Shown here piece by piece: positions 17,682 to 27,060 of a DNA stretch of 64,000 nucleotides. Numbering within the stretch: position 1 is the stretch's first letter; the number at the start of each line of letters is the position of its first letter. The position numbers were made by a program, and so were the translations under genes. The stretch is from Mucilaginibacter glaciei (GTDB lineage Bacteria; Bacteroidota; Bacteroidia; Sphingobacteriales; Sphingobacteriaceae): NCBI RefSeq assembly GCF_014773245.1, contig NZ_JACWMX010000009.1, positions 62,001-126,000 of the forward strand, read 5' to 3'. The notes under the pieces are model-generated. The model had not been told where the DNA came from. It searched no databases and was given only the letters and a program-made list of their open reading frames with translations.

Positions 17682-20600
17682 ATGTTAAATAAAATCATTG
17701 AGTTTTCCGTAAGGAATAAACTCATCATCGGCCTTTTTATATTTGGCCTGATCTGCTTTGGTATCTACGAGGTGAAACGCCTGCCGATAGATGCCGTGCC
17801 GGACATTACCGACAACCAGGTACAAATCATCACCCGTACCCCCTCATTGGGGGCGCCGGATGTGGAACGCTTTATCTCTTTTCCTGTCGAACAATCCTGT
17901 CGCAATATCCCTAATGTGAAGGAAATCCGCAGTTTCTCCCGATTTGGTTTATCCGTTGTTACCATCGTGTTCGAGGAAAAAGCCGAGATCTATTGGGCAC
18001 GGCAGCAAGTTGCCGAACGGCTCAACGATATTGCCAGCCAGATACCAACGGAATACGGTAAGCCGGAAATGGCTCCCGTAACGACCGGCCTTGGTGAAAT
18101 TTATCAATACACAGTCAGGGCCAAAGCCGGTTATGAGCAGAAGTATGATGCGATGGCCTTGCGTACCATACAGGACTGGATCGTGCGTAAACAGCTATTA
18201 GGATTACCTGGCGTTGCTGATGTGAGCAGCTTTGGCGGTTACCTCAAGCAATACGAAATTTCGGTTGATCCTGCCCGACTCAAAGCGAATGGTATCTCTA
18301 TCAGCGATGTCTTTACTGCACTTCAAAAGAATAATAGCAATACCGGCGGAGCTTATATTGAACGGGGGCCTACGGTGCTGTTTATCCGCAGTGAGGGTTT
18401 GGTCGGCTCATTGGACGATATTGGCAGCATCGTGGTAAAAAACCTACCCAACGGCACACCTTTATTGATCCGTGATATTGGCGAGGTCGGCTTAGATCAT
18501 GCCACCCGCTATGGCGCGATGACCTGGAACGGCAAACAGGAAGTTTCCGGCGCAGTGGTCATGATGCTGAAAGGAGCCAACAGTAATGAGGTGATCAAAA
18601 ACATTAAAGATAAGGTGGTGCAGATCCAAAAGACGCTACCACCCGGTGTCATTATCGATGCTTTCCTTGACCGCACCAAAATGGTAGATAACGCTATCGG
18701 TACAGTTGAACATAATTTATTGGAAGGTATCGCTATTGTGCTGATTGTTCTGATCATATTCTTGGGTAATTTCCGTGCGGCTCTCATCGTTGCTTCGGTA
18801 ATCCCGCTGGCGATGCTCATTGCCGTGATATTCATGAACCTGTTTGGCGTATCGGGCAACCTGATGAGTCTGGGCGCACTCGACTTCGGTTTGATCGTCG
18901 ATGGAACGGTGATTATCGTAGAAGCCATTATGCATGAAATACACTTGAAAAAACGCACAGAAGTTAGTCATGAGGAAATGGATAACGATGTGATCACCGT
19001 TTCGGCAAGAATGCGTAACGCCGCTATCTTTGGTGAACTCATTATCCTGATTGTCTACATTCCTATTTTCACCTTGCAGGGGATTGAGGGCAAAATGTTC
19101 AAGCCGATGGCGCAGACGGTCGCATTTGCTTTGATCGGTGCCTTTATCCTTTCCCTGACCTACGTACCGGTGATGAGCAGCTTGTTTTTAAACCGTAAGC
19201 AAAAAAACACGATGAACTGGTCGGATCGAATGATGGATTTTTTCCAGCGACATTATCATAGCGCATTGGTCAGAGTGGTTAAGTTCCCTAAGACAGTGAT
19301 CGGCATCGCCGCGGTTGCCTTTATTGGAGCTGTTTTTGTCCTGACTAAACTGGGTGGTGAATTTATACCCAAACTGGAAGAAGGTGATTTTGCCGTAGAA
19401 ACCAGGGTATTAACCGGCAGCGGATTGCAAACCTCGGTGCAGGCGATCAAACAAGGCTCGAAGATATTGCTATCTAAATTTCCTGAAGTGGAGCAAGTCG
19501 TTGGAAAGACCGGCAGTTCGGAGATACCCACCGACCCGATGCCTATAGAAGCCAGTGATATGATGGTGATCCTTAAAGACAAAAGCAAATGGACAAGCGC
19601 GAAAAGCTTTGATGAGCTCACCGAAAAAATGTCAGAAGAACTGGAAGCGGTACCTGGCGTAACCTTTGGTTTTCAATACCCGGTGCAGATGCGCTTTAAT
19701 GAACTGATGACCGGTGCAAGACAGGATGTGGTTTGTAAGATCTTCGGGGAAAACCTGGATACACTGGCCATCTTTGCCAAAAAGTTAGGCGCACTAGCCG
19801 GGGGCATCAAAGGAGCACGGGATATTTACATAGAAGCCGTTACCGGTATGCCGCAGATCGTGATCCGTTATAAACGTGCTGCTATCGCCGAATATGGGCT
19901 TAACGTGGAAGATATTAACCGGGTGGTCAATACCGCTTTTGCCGGTCAAAGTAGCGGTACGGTTTATGAGGGGGAGAAACGTTTTGACCTGGTGGTACGG
20001 CTGGCGGGTGAGCAGCGCAAACAATTAAGCGATGTACAGGACTTATTGATCCCGACACCGACAGGCAACCAGGTGCCTTTACAACAGGTTGCCGAAGTAA
20101 AAATCGAAGAAGGCCCAAACCAGATCCAACGAGAAGATGCCCAACGCCGCATTATTGTCGGCTTTAACGTACTGGGCCGGGATGTGCAAAGCATCGTGGA
20201 AGAATTACAGCAAAAGGTAAATGCTCAATTGAACCTGCCACCTGGTTATTATACTACCTATGGTGGCGCTTTTGAAAACCTCAACGCCGCCAAACAGCGG
20301 CTGATGATCGCCGTTCCGGTTTCTTTATTACTGATATTCCTGATGCTTTATTTCGCATTCGGCTCCATGAAACAGGGGTTGCTTATTTTCTCAGCCGTGC
20401 CATTATCTGCAATTGGAGGCGTGATTGCTTTGATTGTGCGCGGGATGCCCTTCAGCATCAGCGCTGGTGTCGGCTTTATCGCCCTGTTTGGCGTAGCGGT
20501 ATTGAATGGACTGGTATTGATTTCAGAATTTAACCGCCTCCGTGCAGCAGGCTGGGATGATCTGCGGGACATTGTATTTGAAGGCACCAAACTACGGTTA

Positions 20601-22043
20601 AGGCCGGTATTGATGACTGCCGCCGTGGCTTCATTAGGTTTCCTGCCAATGGCTTTAAGTAACGGTGCAGGCGCGGAAGTACAGCGGCCTTTAGCTACTG
20701 TAGTGATAGGCGGCTTAATTACCGCTACGTTCCTGACCTTATTTGTGTTGCCCATTTTATATATCCTGTTTGAAAAAGGGAAAACCATGAAAGTATCTGC
20801 AAAGCCTGCGGTGATATTACTGCTCACCACGCTGGGACTGTTTGCAGGAACGGCGAAGGCGCAAACACCGATCAGCCTGAAAGCGGCGATAGACACCGCC
20901 ATAAAAAATAACCTGAACCTGAAAAGCGAACGGCTGAACGTGGATTACCTGAAAAGGAATACAGGCACAGGTGTAACTATTCCTAAAACCACTATTAGCG
21001 GGGAGTACGGCAAGATCAATAGCGCCTACGACGATAACCGATTATCAGTCGTGCAATCCGTTAATTTCCCGACAGTTTATACCCGGCAAAAAGCTTTGCT
21101 AAATGCGGAATATCAGGCCGGTGAATTAAATGTCAATGTCAGAATAAGGGAACTGGAACGACAGGTTACGGAAAGCTTTTATCATATTCTGTATCTTAAT
21201 CAGAAGTTGAGTTTGCTTTTAAGCGTAGACAGCACTTATGCGCTTTTTGTTAAAAATGCCAACCTGAGGTTTGAAAAAGGGGAAAGCAATATCCTGGAAA
21301 AAACTACCGCTGAAACGCAGCGTGGTCAGATCGCCCGGCAAACAGAAATGTTAAATGCAGACCTGTTAATTGCCGGTGACCGTTTCCGTGTATTACTTAA
21401 CGCAAGCATGGATTATCAACCCGAGGCAAATGGTTTTAAATTACCCAATCCCGTTGTCACGGATACCGCTTTTAGTAACCATCCGCTGGTTTTATTGTTA
21501 AGCCAGCAAAAACAAGTTAGTCAAGCGCAAACGGCATTAGAGCGGTCAAAACTATTACCTGATCTGAGCCTGGGTTATTATAATCAAAGCTTTAATGGGG
21601 CACAAACCGTAAATGGGGTGAACCGCAATTACGATGGCAGCAACCGTTTTTCATCTGTTCAGTTGGGTGTTTCGGTGCCTTTGTTCTTTGGCGCACAAAA
21701 GAATAAGGTAAGTGCCTCGCGTATCAAAGAACGGCAGGCGCAGGTAGATTACCAGTCGGGATTACAGGCGCTCCAAAGACGCTATAAACAAGCGGCCGAA
21801 GAAGTCGGTAAATATCAAAAGCTGGTCGGCTATTACGAAAAGACAGGATTGCCCAATGCTAATCTGATCTTAAAAACGGCAAATTTACAGTTTACTGCCG
21901 GACAGGTGAATTACCTGGAATATGTATTACTCATCAACCAGGCAACGGCATTACGCAGCGAGTACGCCGATGCGGTGAACAATTTAAACCAAGCTATAAT
22001 ACAGATCAATTCCCTTCAAAACAATTCAAATGAAATACGCTAA
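17682..22043 (+). CDS. Heavy-metal RND efflux pump fused to TolC-like outer membrane protein
   Basis: A 1453-residue fusion. Residues 1 to about 1035 are a CzcA/CusA-type inner-membrane proton antiporter. The TM4 motif near residue 400 is DFGLIVDGTVIIVE, which fits the divalent-cation (Co/Zn/Cd) class of heavy-metal pumps rather than the Cu/Ag class. From residue 1036 a second signal peptide-like segment begins (Met, then hydrophobic, ending Ala-Lys-Ala-Gln), followed by a TolC-type helical outer-membrane channel. The internal Met at 20787 could also start the channel separately. Such fusions occur in Bacteroidota. The adaptor gene overlaps its 3' end. Confidence 0.92.
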   Translation: MLNKIIEFSVRNKLIIGLFIFGLICFGIYEVKRLPIDAVPDITDNQVQIITRTPSLGAPDVERFISFPVEQSCRNIPNVKEIRSFSRFGLSVVTIVFEEKAEIYWARQQVAERLNDIASQIPTEYGKPEMAPVTTGLGEIYQYTVRAKAGYEQKYDAMALRTIQDWIVRKQLLGLPGVADVSSFGGYLKQYEISVDPARLKANGISISDVFTALQKNNSNTGGAYIERGPTVLFIRSEGLVGSLDDIGSIVVKNLPNGTPLLIRDIGEVGLDHATRYGAMTWNGKQEVSGAVVMMLKGANSNEVIKNIKDKVVQIQKTLPPGVIIDAFLDRTKMVDNAIGTVEHNLLEGIAIVLIVLIIFLGNFRAALIVASVIPLAMLIAVIFMNLFGVSGNLMSLGALDFGLIVDGTVIIVEAIMHEIHLKKRTEVSHEEMDNDVITVSARMRNAAIFGELIILIVYIPIFTLQGIEGKMFKPMAQTVAFALIGAFILSLTYVPVMSSLFLNRKQKNTMNWSDRMMDFFQRHYHSALVRVVKFPKTVIGIAAVAFIGAVFVLTKLGGEFIPKLEEGDFAVETRVLTGSGLQTSVQAIKQGSKILLSKFPEVEQVVGKTGSSEIPTDPMPIEASDMMVILKDKSKWTSAKSFDELTEKMSEELEAVPGVTFGFQYPVQMRFNELMTGARQDVVCKIFGENLDTLAIFAKKLGALAGGIKGARDIYIEAVTGMPQIVIRYKRAAIAEYGLNVEDINRVVNTAFAGQSSGTVYEGEKRFDLVVRLAGEQRKQLSDVQDLLIPTPTGNQVPLQQVAEVKIEEGPNQIQREDAQRRIIVGFNVLGRDVQSIVEELQQKVNAQLNLPPGYYTTYGGAFENLNAAKQRLMIAVPVSLLLIFLMLYFAFGSMKQGLLIFSAVPLSAIGGVIALIVRGMPFSISAGVGFIALFGVAVLNGLVLISEFNRLRAAGWDDLRDIVFEGTKLRLRPVLMTAAVASLGFLPMALSNGAGAEVQRPLATVVIGGLITATFLTLFVLPILYILFEKGKTMKVSAKPAVILLLTTLGLFAGTAKAQTPISLKAAIDTAIKNNLNLKSERLNVDYLKRNTGTGVTIPKTTISGEYGKINSAYDDNRLSVVQSVNFPTVYTRQKALLNAEYQAGELNVNVRIRELERQVTESFYHILYLNQKLSLLLSVDSTYALFVKNANLRFEKGESNILEKTTAETQRGQIARQTEMLNADLLIAGDRFRVLLNASMDYQPEANGFKLPNPVVTDTAFSNHPLVLLLSQQKQVSQAQTALERSKLLPDLSLGYYNQSFNGAQTVNGVNRNYDGSNRFSSVQLGVSVPLFFGAQKNKVSASRIKERQAQVDYQSGLQALQRRYKQAAEEVGKYQKLVGYYEKTGLPNANLILKTANLQFTAGQVNYLEYVLLINQATALRSEYADAVNNLNQAIIQINSLQNNSNEIR

Positions 22044-23196
22044 ATCAACTATACAAAAAGCGGCAGTATTGCTTATTGCGCTTGCCTTATTTTCTTGCGG
22101 TGGCCAAACCGAGAAAACGGAAACAAAGACCGAGAAAAGACCAAAAACCGAAAGTACAACCACGGTAACGCTCACCGATGCGCAGATCAAAACAGCCGGG
22201 ATAGATACCGGACACGCGGGTGACCGCCCGGTAGCGACCACTTTAAAAGTCACCGGCGCCATTGACGTACCGCCGCAAAGTATGGTGAGCATAAGTTTCC
22301 CGATGGGCGGTTACTTAAAGTCAAGCAAGCTTTTACCGGGGATGCACGTCAACCGTGGCGAAACCATCGCTATGATGGAAGACCAGCAATTCATCCAGTT
22401 ACAGCAGGATTATCTAACCGCCAAAGCCAAACTGAACTTTGCGCAAAAAGACTTTGAACGCCAGCATGATCTCAACGTCAGTAAAGCTAATAGTGATAAG
22501 GTCTTTCAGCAGGCACAGACCGATTACGAAAGCCAGAAGATCATGGTAAGTTCTTTAGCGGAAAAACTACGTTTGATCGGTATGAACCCGGCTAAAGTGA
22601 CCGATGGCAGTATTACAAGGAGTGCAGCCATACGGTCCCCCATTGATGGCTATGTGAGCAAAGTGAATGTTAATATTGGAAAATACGTGAATCCGAGCGA
22701 CGTGTTATTCGAGATCGTTGATCCGAGGGATATTCATCTGGCATTGGATGTGTTCGAAAAAGATGTGAACTTATTGCACGAGGGGCAAACGGTAGTTGCT
22801 TACTCGAATAGCAATCCCAATAAAAAATATGAATGCAAGATCGTGCTGATCGGTAGGGATTTGACCGACCAGCGTAAAACGGAGGTGCATTGCCATTTTG
22901 AGCAATACGATAAAACCTTGTTGCCGGGCACCTTTATGAATGCGGAGATTGAGATCACGGCGAATCATGCGCTGACCCTACCGGAAGATGCGATTGTCAA
23001 CTATGAAAACAAAAGTTATGCTTTTAAGGTAAAGGGGAAGAACACTTACGAGATTGTAGAAATTAAACCGGGAGTTGCTAAAGATGGTTATATAGAATTA
23101 TTAGCGAATAGTTCTGAATTACGCGGCCAGACCTTTGTAACCAAAGGCGCTTACAGTTTATTAATGAAAATGAAAAACACCGGGGAAGATGAATAA
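22030..23196 (+). CDS. Heavy-metal RND efflux periplasmic adaptor (CzcB/CusB type)
   Basis: A 388-residue membrane fusion protein. It is a lipoprotein: the signal ends Leu-Phe-Ser-Cys near residue 24. It has the barrel-sandwich (lipoyl-like) halves around a helical hairpin (residues about 125-175), then the beta-barrel and membrane-proximal domains. It links the inner-membrane pump to the outer-membrane channel. The start overlaps the pump gene by 14 bases and the end overlaps the MFS gene by 8 bases, indicating one transcript with coupled translation. Confidence 0.92.
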   Translation: MKYAKSTIQKAAVLLIALALFSCGGQTEKTETKTEKRPKTESTTTVTLTDAQIKTAGIDTGHAGDRPVATTLKVTGAIDVPPQSMVSISFPMGGYLKSSKLLPGMHVNRGETIAMMEDQQFIQLQQDYLTAKAKLNFAQKDFERQHDLNVSKANSDKVFQQAQTDYESQKIMVSSLAEKLRLIGMNPAKVTDGSITRSAAIRSPIDGYVSKVNVNIGKYVNPSDVLFEIVDPRDIHLALDVFEKDVNLLHEGQTVVAYSNSNPNKKYECKIVLIGRDLTDQRKTEVHCHFEQYDKTLLPGTFMNAEIEITANHALTLPEDAIVNYENKSYAFKVKGKNTYEIVEIKPGVAKDGYIELLANSSELRGQTFVTKGAYSLLMKMKNTGEDE

Positions 23197-24433
23197 TACA
23201 AAAAGCGGTAATTGGCTATCGGCTTTTGCCGATACCTTTGTGGCCCTAAAGAACAAAGTATTTGCAGGCTTGTATTTCGCACAGTCGGTAAGCCTTTTGG
23301 GCGATGCCGTTACCTGGGTAGGTTTGGCTTTGTTATCTTATCAATTCGGCAAAGAAAAGTCTGCGATCATCTTAGCCAGTGCTTTAACGCTGCGGGTAAC
23401 TGCCTTTATTATCTTTTCACCATTTGCCGGGGTATTGGCCGACCGGGTAAGCCGCAAAACCATCCTCGTGGTTACACACTTTATCCGCATGGGTATTGTG
23501 GCCTGTCTGCCATTTGTACATTTCGAGTGGCAGATCTACGCTTTAGTGTTTGCTTTAAATATATTCAATGCGTTTTTTACGCCAACTTACCGTGCGGTCA
23601 TTCCGCAGGTGGTGGATAAGGAACATTACCGGCAGGCTGTAGGCTTATCGACCGCTACTTTCCAGATATTGGGTGTATTAGGGCCGGGCCTGGCAGGCAT
23701 ATTGGCGGTATGGTTCGGCGCAAGAGAAATCTTTTTTATCGATGCAGGATCATTTATTATTGCAGGTATTTTGATCCTGATGCTGCCTGCTGATAAGCTG
23801 CAAAAAAAAGTTGATAAGACACAAAAGACATTTACGGCCTGGCAGGATGTGCTCAAAGGGATCAAGCTATTATTTGGCAATCCGATTATCCGGTTTGCAT
23901 TAATTATCGAGTTTGTGTCCGCTATTGCCGGGGCACAGATATTGGTTAATTCAGTGGGTCATATCAAAAGCGGATTACATTTAGACGACAAGCATTACGG
24001 CTGGGTGATGGCCGCGTTCGGAATTGGTGCCAGCATCGCGGCGTTTGTAGCGGGAAGTCTGGATAAAACAAAAACCAGGCGCATCTCGCTGATCTTAGGT
24101 GCCCTGGTCTTAGCGATAACGATCTCTATTACCAACTTCGTCAGCTTTCCTGTAATGATGATCTTATGGGTCTTTGCAGGCTTAGGTCAAAGTCTGGCCG
24201 AAATGCCTTCCGAAACTTTGATCGGTGAAAATATCGCGGAAAATGAACAGGGCAAGGTTTACGGCTCACACTTCGCATTCTCACATTTGTGGTGGGCTGT
24301 CGCTTACCCGATAGCAGGGTACACCGGCAGCCATTTTGCAGGAAAGGATTTTTTATACGGAGGGATACTATCTCTGGCTCTTTTGGGAGCGGCCATGTTC
24401 TTTATGAAACAGCATAAACGAAGCACAGCTTAA
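23189..24433 (+). CDS. MFS transporter (EntS-like)
   Basis: A 414-residue major facilitator with about 12 membrane helices. The loop between helices 2 and 3 reads GVLADRVSRKT, the MFS signature. It resembles the EntS/multidrug exporter branch. Its 8-base overlap with the adaptor gene places it in the metal efflux operon, though a metal substrate is not proven by sequence. No truncation is seen. Confidence 0.88.
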   Translation: MNNTKSGNWLSAFADTFVALKNKVFAGLYFAQSVSLLGDAVTWVGLALLSYQFGKEKSAIILASALTLRVTAFIIFSPFAGVLADRVSRKTILVVTHFIRMGIVACLPFVHFEWQIYALVFALNIFNAFFTPTYRAVIPQVVDKEHYRQAVGLSTATFQILGVLGPGLAGILAVWFGAREIFFIDAGSFIIAGILILMLPADKLQKKVDKTQKTFTAWQDVLKGIKLLFGNPIIRFALIIEFVSAIAGAQILVNSVGHIKSGLHLDDKHYGWVMAAFGIGASIAAFVAGSLDKTKTRRISLILGALVLAITISITNFVSFPVMMILWVFAGLGQSLAEMPSETLIGENIAENEQGKVYGSHFAFSHLWWAVAYPIAGYTGSHFAGKDFLYGGILSLALLGAAMFFMKQHKRSTA

Positions 24434-25146
24434 TACGGCATTAATCTTATTTCTATCCCTTTGCAAACAGGGGGCGGCTAAGTCGCTTCCTGTTTTTTCA
24501 TTTAATCAAGTTCCCATAGAGACTTGCAAAGATAATGGTAACCCTGTAGATTTCTGCTTTTGTGCATGAAGCTGGCCGGGATGGTCAGCTTTACCTCTCA
24601 TCGGAGAAACTGCTGCATTCCCCACGCCCTCACATCAGGCTCATCCATTTGCTACGCTGCATTTCTTCGCCAGATTCCGGGCCGCGCAGCAAGAGCCTGC
24701 CTGCCGTATGCCCCACCCGCTTTGCCGGATAAGACCGTACGCTCCGCTTAACCAGGCTTATTCATCCCGCTCATTCGGCAGGCAGGCACTTGCTTTTCCC
24801 TGGAGATAAAAACGGTACATTTTCATTTCTGCATCGATTCACTTTGTATTTAATAACCAGGGAGGTTATGCCGGGTATTTTTTGATTTAATTTTTATGCG
24901 AACGGGTAAAAAGCGCAGCTAAATTGTCGACCGTTTTATTTTTTGGAGGAGGCCAAAAGCTTACGGCATAATGAATAAGCTCGTTCCTCACTTATTCAGC
25001 CTCCGGCACTTATTCCGTTTCCTTTTGTCCGGCTGCGGTCACCATGTGCGGCTTTCTTTTTCCCCTTTTTCTTTTAAAAATATTAATCAGGACAGGCAAG
25101 GCGAAGAGAGATGCGAAACAGATTTATTCACTTAACAAAAGAAGAC
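24434..25146. other. Gene-poor region with repeat copy 2
   Basis: About 710 bases with no accepted gene between the efflux operon and the PRTRC cassette. It contains the second repeat copy (24610-24930) and, near 24970-25000, a small inverted repeat around GAATAAG/CTTATTC resembling the hairpin in the repeat core. Confidence 0.6.
24610..24930. repeat. Dispersed intergenic repeat, copy 2
   Basis: This is the direct-orientation partner of 16869-17185. The strongest match is 24610-24805; the continuation to about 24930 is more diverged and a reading frame present in copy 1 is interrupted here. Homologous recombination between the two copies would delete or circularise about 7.7 kb containing the complete efflux operon. 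Confidence 0.75.
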
Positions 25147-25638
25147 ATGGCAAACTGGTGCAGTAACACGGTAGAATTTATTGGCGAACACTGCCAATTC
25201 GAGTATTTGGAGGTGCTTTTTACAGCGATTGCTGCAAAAGAAAAGAAAGAAGGCAAAGGGCAGTTGCCTGCCTTTGTAAACGAAAAAGATACGGGATACC
25301 TTTTCGACACCCGATGGGAAGACGGCATACTGTATTACGAAACAAAATGGTCGCCGAATTTCGGGGTGATGAAACAGATAGCCGAACATTTCAGCATCGG
25401 TTTTATTCACCGCTACGCAGAACCGGGAAATATGGTCTATGGCGAAGCAACCTATAAAGACAGTGTATTTACGGATGTTTTCTTAGCATCCGAAGACTAC
25501 GAACTATGCGGGTATGATGAGGAAAGTGATACCTATTCTTTTGAGGGCAACACTTATGAAAGCAATGAGGAGATACTGGAAATCCTATTGGAAAGAAAGA
25601 AAGCGATTAAAGCATTGCAGGATTTGAACAACGAATAA
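25147..25638 (+). CDS. Api92-like/DUF1281-type protein of mobile elements
   Basis: I chose the Met at 25147 because MANWCSNTVEF is the typical start of this family; an in-frame Met lies 12 codons upstream. The 163-residue protein has the WCSNT-type beginning, a region of alternating aromatic and acidic residues (YYETKWSPN) and an acidic tail, as in the ferredoxin-like Api92/DUF1281 proteins found on plasmids and conjugative elements. Its biochemical role is unknown. It opens a rightward run of closely spaced genes that includes the PRTRC cassette. Confidence 0.6.
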   Translation: MANWCSNTVEFIGEHCQFEYLEVLFTAIAAKEKKEGKGQLPAFVNEKDTGYLFDTRWEDGILYYETKWSPNFGVMKQIAEHFSIGFIHRYAEPGNMVYGEATYKDSVFTDVFLASEDYELCGYDEESDTYSFEGNTYESNEEILEILLERKKAIKALQDLNNE

Positions 25639-25672
25639 TACTAACTACCTCAGCAAATCAAAATTAAATAGC

Positions 25673-26008
25673 ATGACACGGTCTAACATACACATCACCC
25701 TAAGCAACGGCAGGAAACTCAAATGTGTTGCCGATAGCAGCAGCGCACCTGAACAGGGCTACATCGTAGAAGATTTGATAGTTCCCTTATTGGCATTAGA
25801 AGATGGGACAGCCGAATTGAAGCTGTTAACGGAACATTGCACGATGGGCGAACAGCGGATAAATGCCACCTACAGGTATGAAATCAACCTGCTGAAAAAG
25901 AGGGTTTCTTTTTTTGAAGAAGGGTACGACTTCGGGAAGGGCAAGTTTGAGCGGGGCGAGGATATAACGCAACGCTACAACGACTATCTCTACATGATAA
26001 AGCCCTGA
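25673..26008 (+). CDS. Hypothetical protein of the PRTRC cluster
   Basis: A 111-residue soluble protein with no signal or membrane segment and no recognised motif. It sits 34 bases after the Api92-like gene and 45 bases before PRTRC protein E, in the same direction. Its position suggests it is a cassette accessory gene. Confidence 0.6.
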   Translation: MTRSNIHITLSNGRKLKCVADSSSAPEQGYIVEDLIVPLLALEDGTAELKLLTEHCTMGEQRINATYRYEINLLKKRVSFFEEGYDFGKGKFERGEDITQRYNDYLYMIKP

Positions 26009-26053
26009 AACAGGGCATTCAAACACAATTACAATTCATAAAAAATAAACACC

Positions 26054-26644
26054 ATGACCACTAACTTTTTTGAAATCATCGCTGGGCTGAATATCTCCGG
26101 CAACTGGAAAATTACCATCCAAACAGAAGACAACACAGCATTTACCGTATCGGCCTTGTTCACGGCATTGCAATGCGGGGATAACGCTGCTAAAGCCATA
26201 CCGCCAATGTTGCTAAATGGTACAGCATCAGAACTTGATAACGGCTTTTTTGAAACTATTACCGGTCCCATACAGCAAACAGCAGGTTTATATTCCAACA
26301 TGGAAAGCTACCTCAAAGGATTGGAAGCTGCTAAACTGGCGTCCAAACAGGAACAGGACAACAGGGAAAAGGCAAAAAAGCAAGCTGCTGCCAATAAGAG
26401 CAATGAAGACATCATCGTTCCCGATGCCAAAATAAACAAGGAGGAAAAGAAAAAGGCCTACGACGATGCGATGCGGGAAGTCGCAGAACTCGTTAAAAAA
26501 CTAAAATTTAGCGATGCACTGAACATCCTGCCATCTATTGCCGACTATCCACATAAAGAAGGAGAACTGAAAAAAAAGACCGACTACCTGAAAACGCAAA
26601 TATCGCTCTACGAAAAAGCCCTCATCAATTTTAACGCCGAATAA
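26054..26644 (+). CDS. PRTRC system protein E
   Basis: A 196-residue protein matching PRTRC (ParB-related, ThiF-related cassette) protein E: an N-terminal domain starting NFFEIIAGL with an SALFTALQCGD segment, a Lys/Glu/Gln-rich linker (residues about 95-140) and a helical C-terminal domain. These cassettes occur on plasmids and conjugative elements and their function is not established. It lies 12 bases before protein C. Confidence 0.85.
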   Translation: MTTNFFEIIAGLNISGNWKITIQTEDNTAFTVSALFTALQCGDNAAKAIPPMLLNGTASELDNGFFETITGPIQQTAGLYSNMESYLKGLEAAKLASKQEQDNREKAKKQAAANKSNEDIIVPDAKINKEEKKKAYDDAMREVAELVKKLKFSDALNILPSIADYPHKEGELKKKTDYLKTQISLYEKALINFNAE

Positions 26645-26656
26645 AACCATACCGCC

Positions 26657-26875
26657 ATGTTATTGACCAGCATATTACCAAGAGTGTTTTTACACAAAGA
26701 GAACGGGCAGGAAGTCCGCTTGACCGACCCCAACAAAAACTTTAGCCCCGAAGCCGTGCTGAACTTCTACTCGGGAACATATCCCATCCTCACCACAGCC
26801 AAAATAAACGGCCCTGAAATTAAAAAGGATGAGATACAATACGGCTTCGTTTCCACTATCGGCACGAAAGGATAA
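26657..26875 (+). CDS. PRTRC system protein C
   Basis: A 72-residue protein matching PRTRC protein C: small, one domain, with an LTDPNKNFSPEAVLNFY core and a conserved end (YGFVSTIGTKG). It lies between E and the F-like gene. Size and order fit the cassette. Confidence 0.88.
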   Translation: MLLTSILPRVFLHKENGQEVRLTDPNKNFSPEAVLNFYSGTYPILTTAKINGPEIKKDEIQYGFVSTIGTKG

Positions 26876-26880
26876 AATAG

Positions 26881-27060
26881 ATGAATATTTTAATCAACAG
26901 TAAAGGCAGGGTCACCCTGCCTAAAACCACCAAACAATGCAAACTCTATCAGCAAATACAGACATTCAGCAAGGATTTAGACCGGTTACCCGATGCACGG
27001 GAAGTCAGCCTGAACAAACCCCGTTCAGCCCCGGCGGATTTACTGCCGATGGTTTTTTGA
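26881..27060 (+). CDS. Short reading frame overlapping the PRTRC F-like gene
   Basis: A 59-codon frame starting 5 bases after the protein C stop. Its translation begins MNILINSKGRVTLPKT and has a charged, ordered look. It overlaps the start of the next gene by 124 bases in another frame. It may be the true N-terminus of the F-like protein separated by a frameshift near 27030, or an independent small gene. Confidence 0.4.
   Translation: MNILINSKGRVTLPKTTKQCKLYQQIQTFSKDLDRLPDAREVSLNKPRSAPADLLPMVF

Noticed and set aside
18509..18971. Minus-strand frames inside the RND pump gene
   Set aside because: Shadows of a clear, full-length pump gene.
24560..24751. Plus-strand frame of 63 codons
   Set aside because: Lies inside repeat copy 2 and shares the repeat-derived RAARACLPY segment; not a gene.
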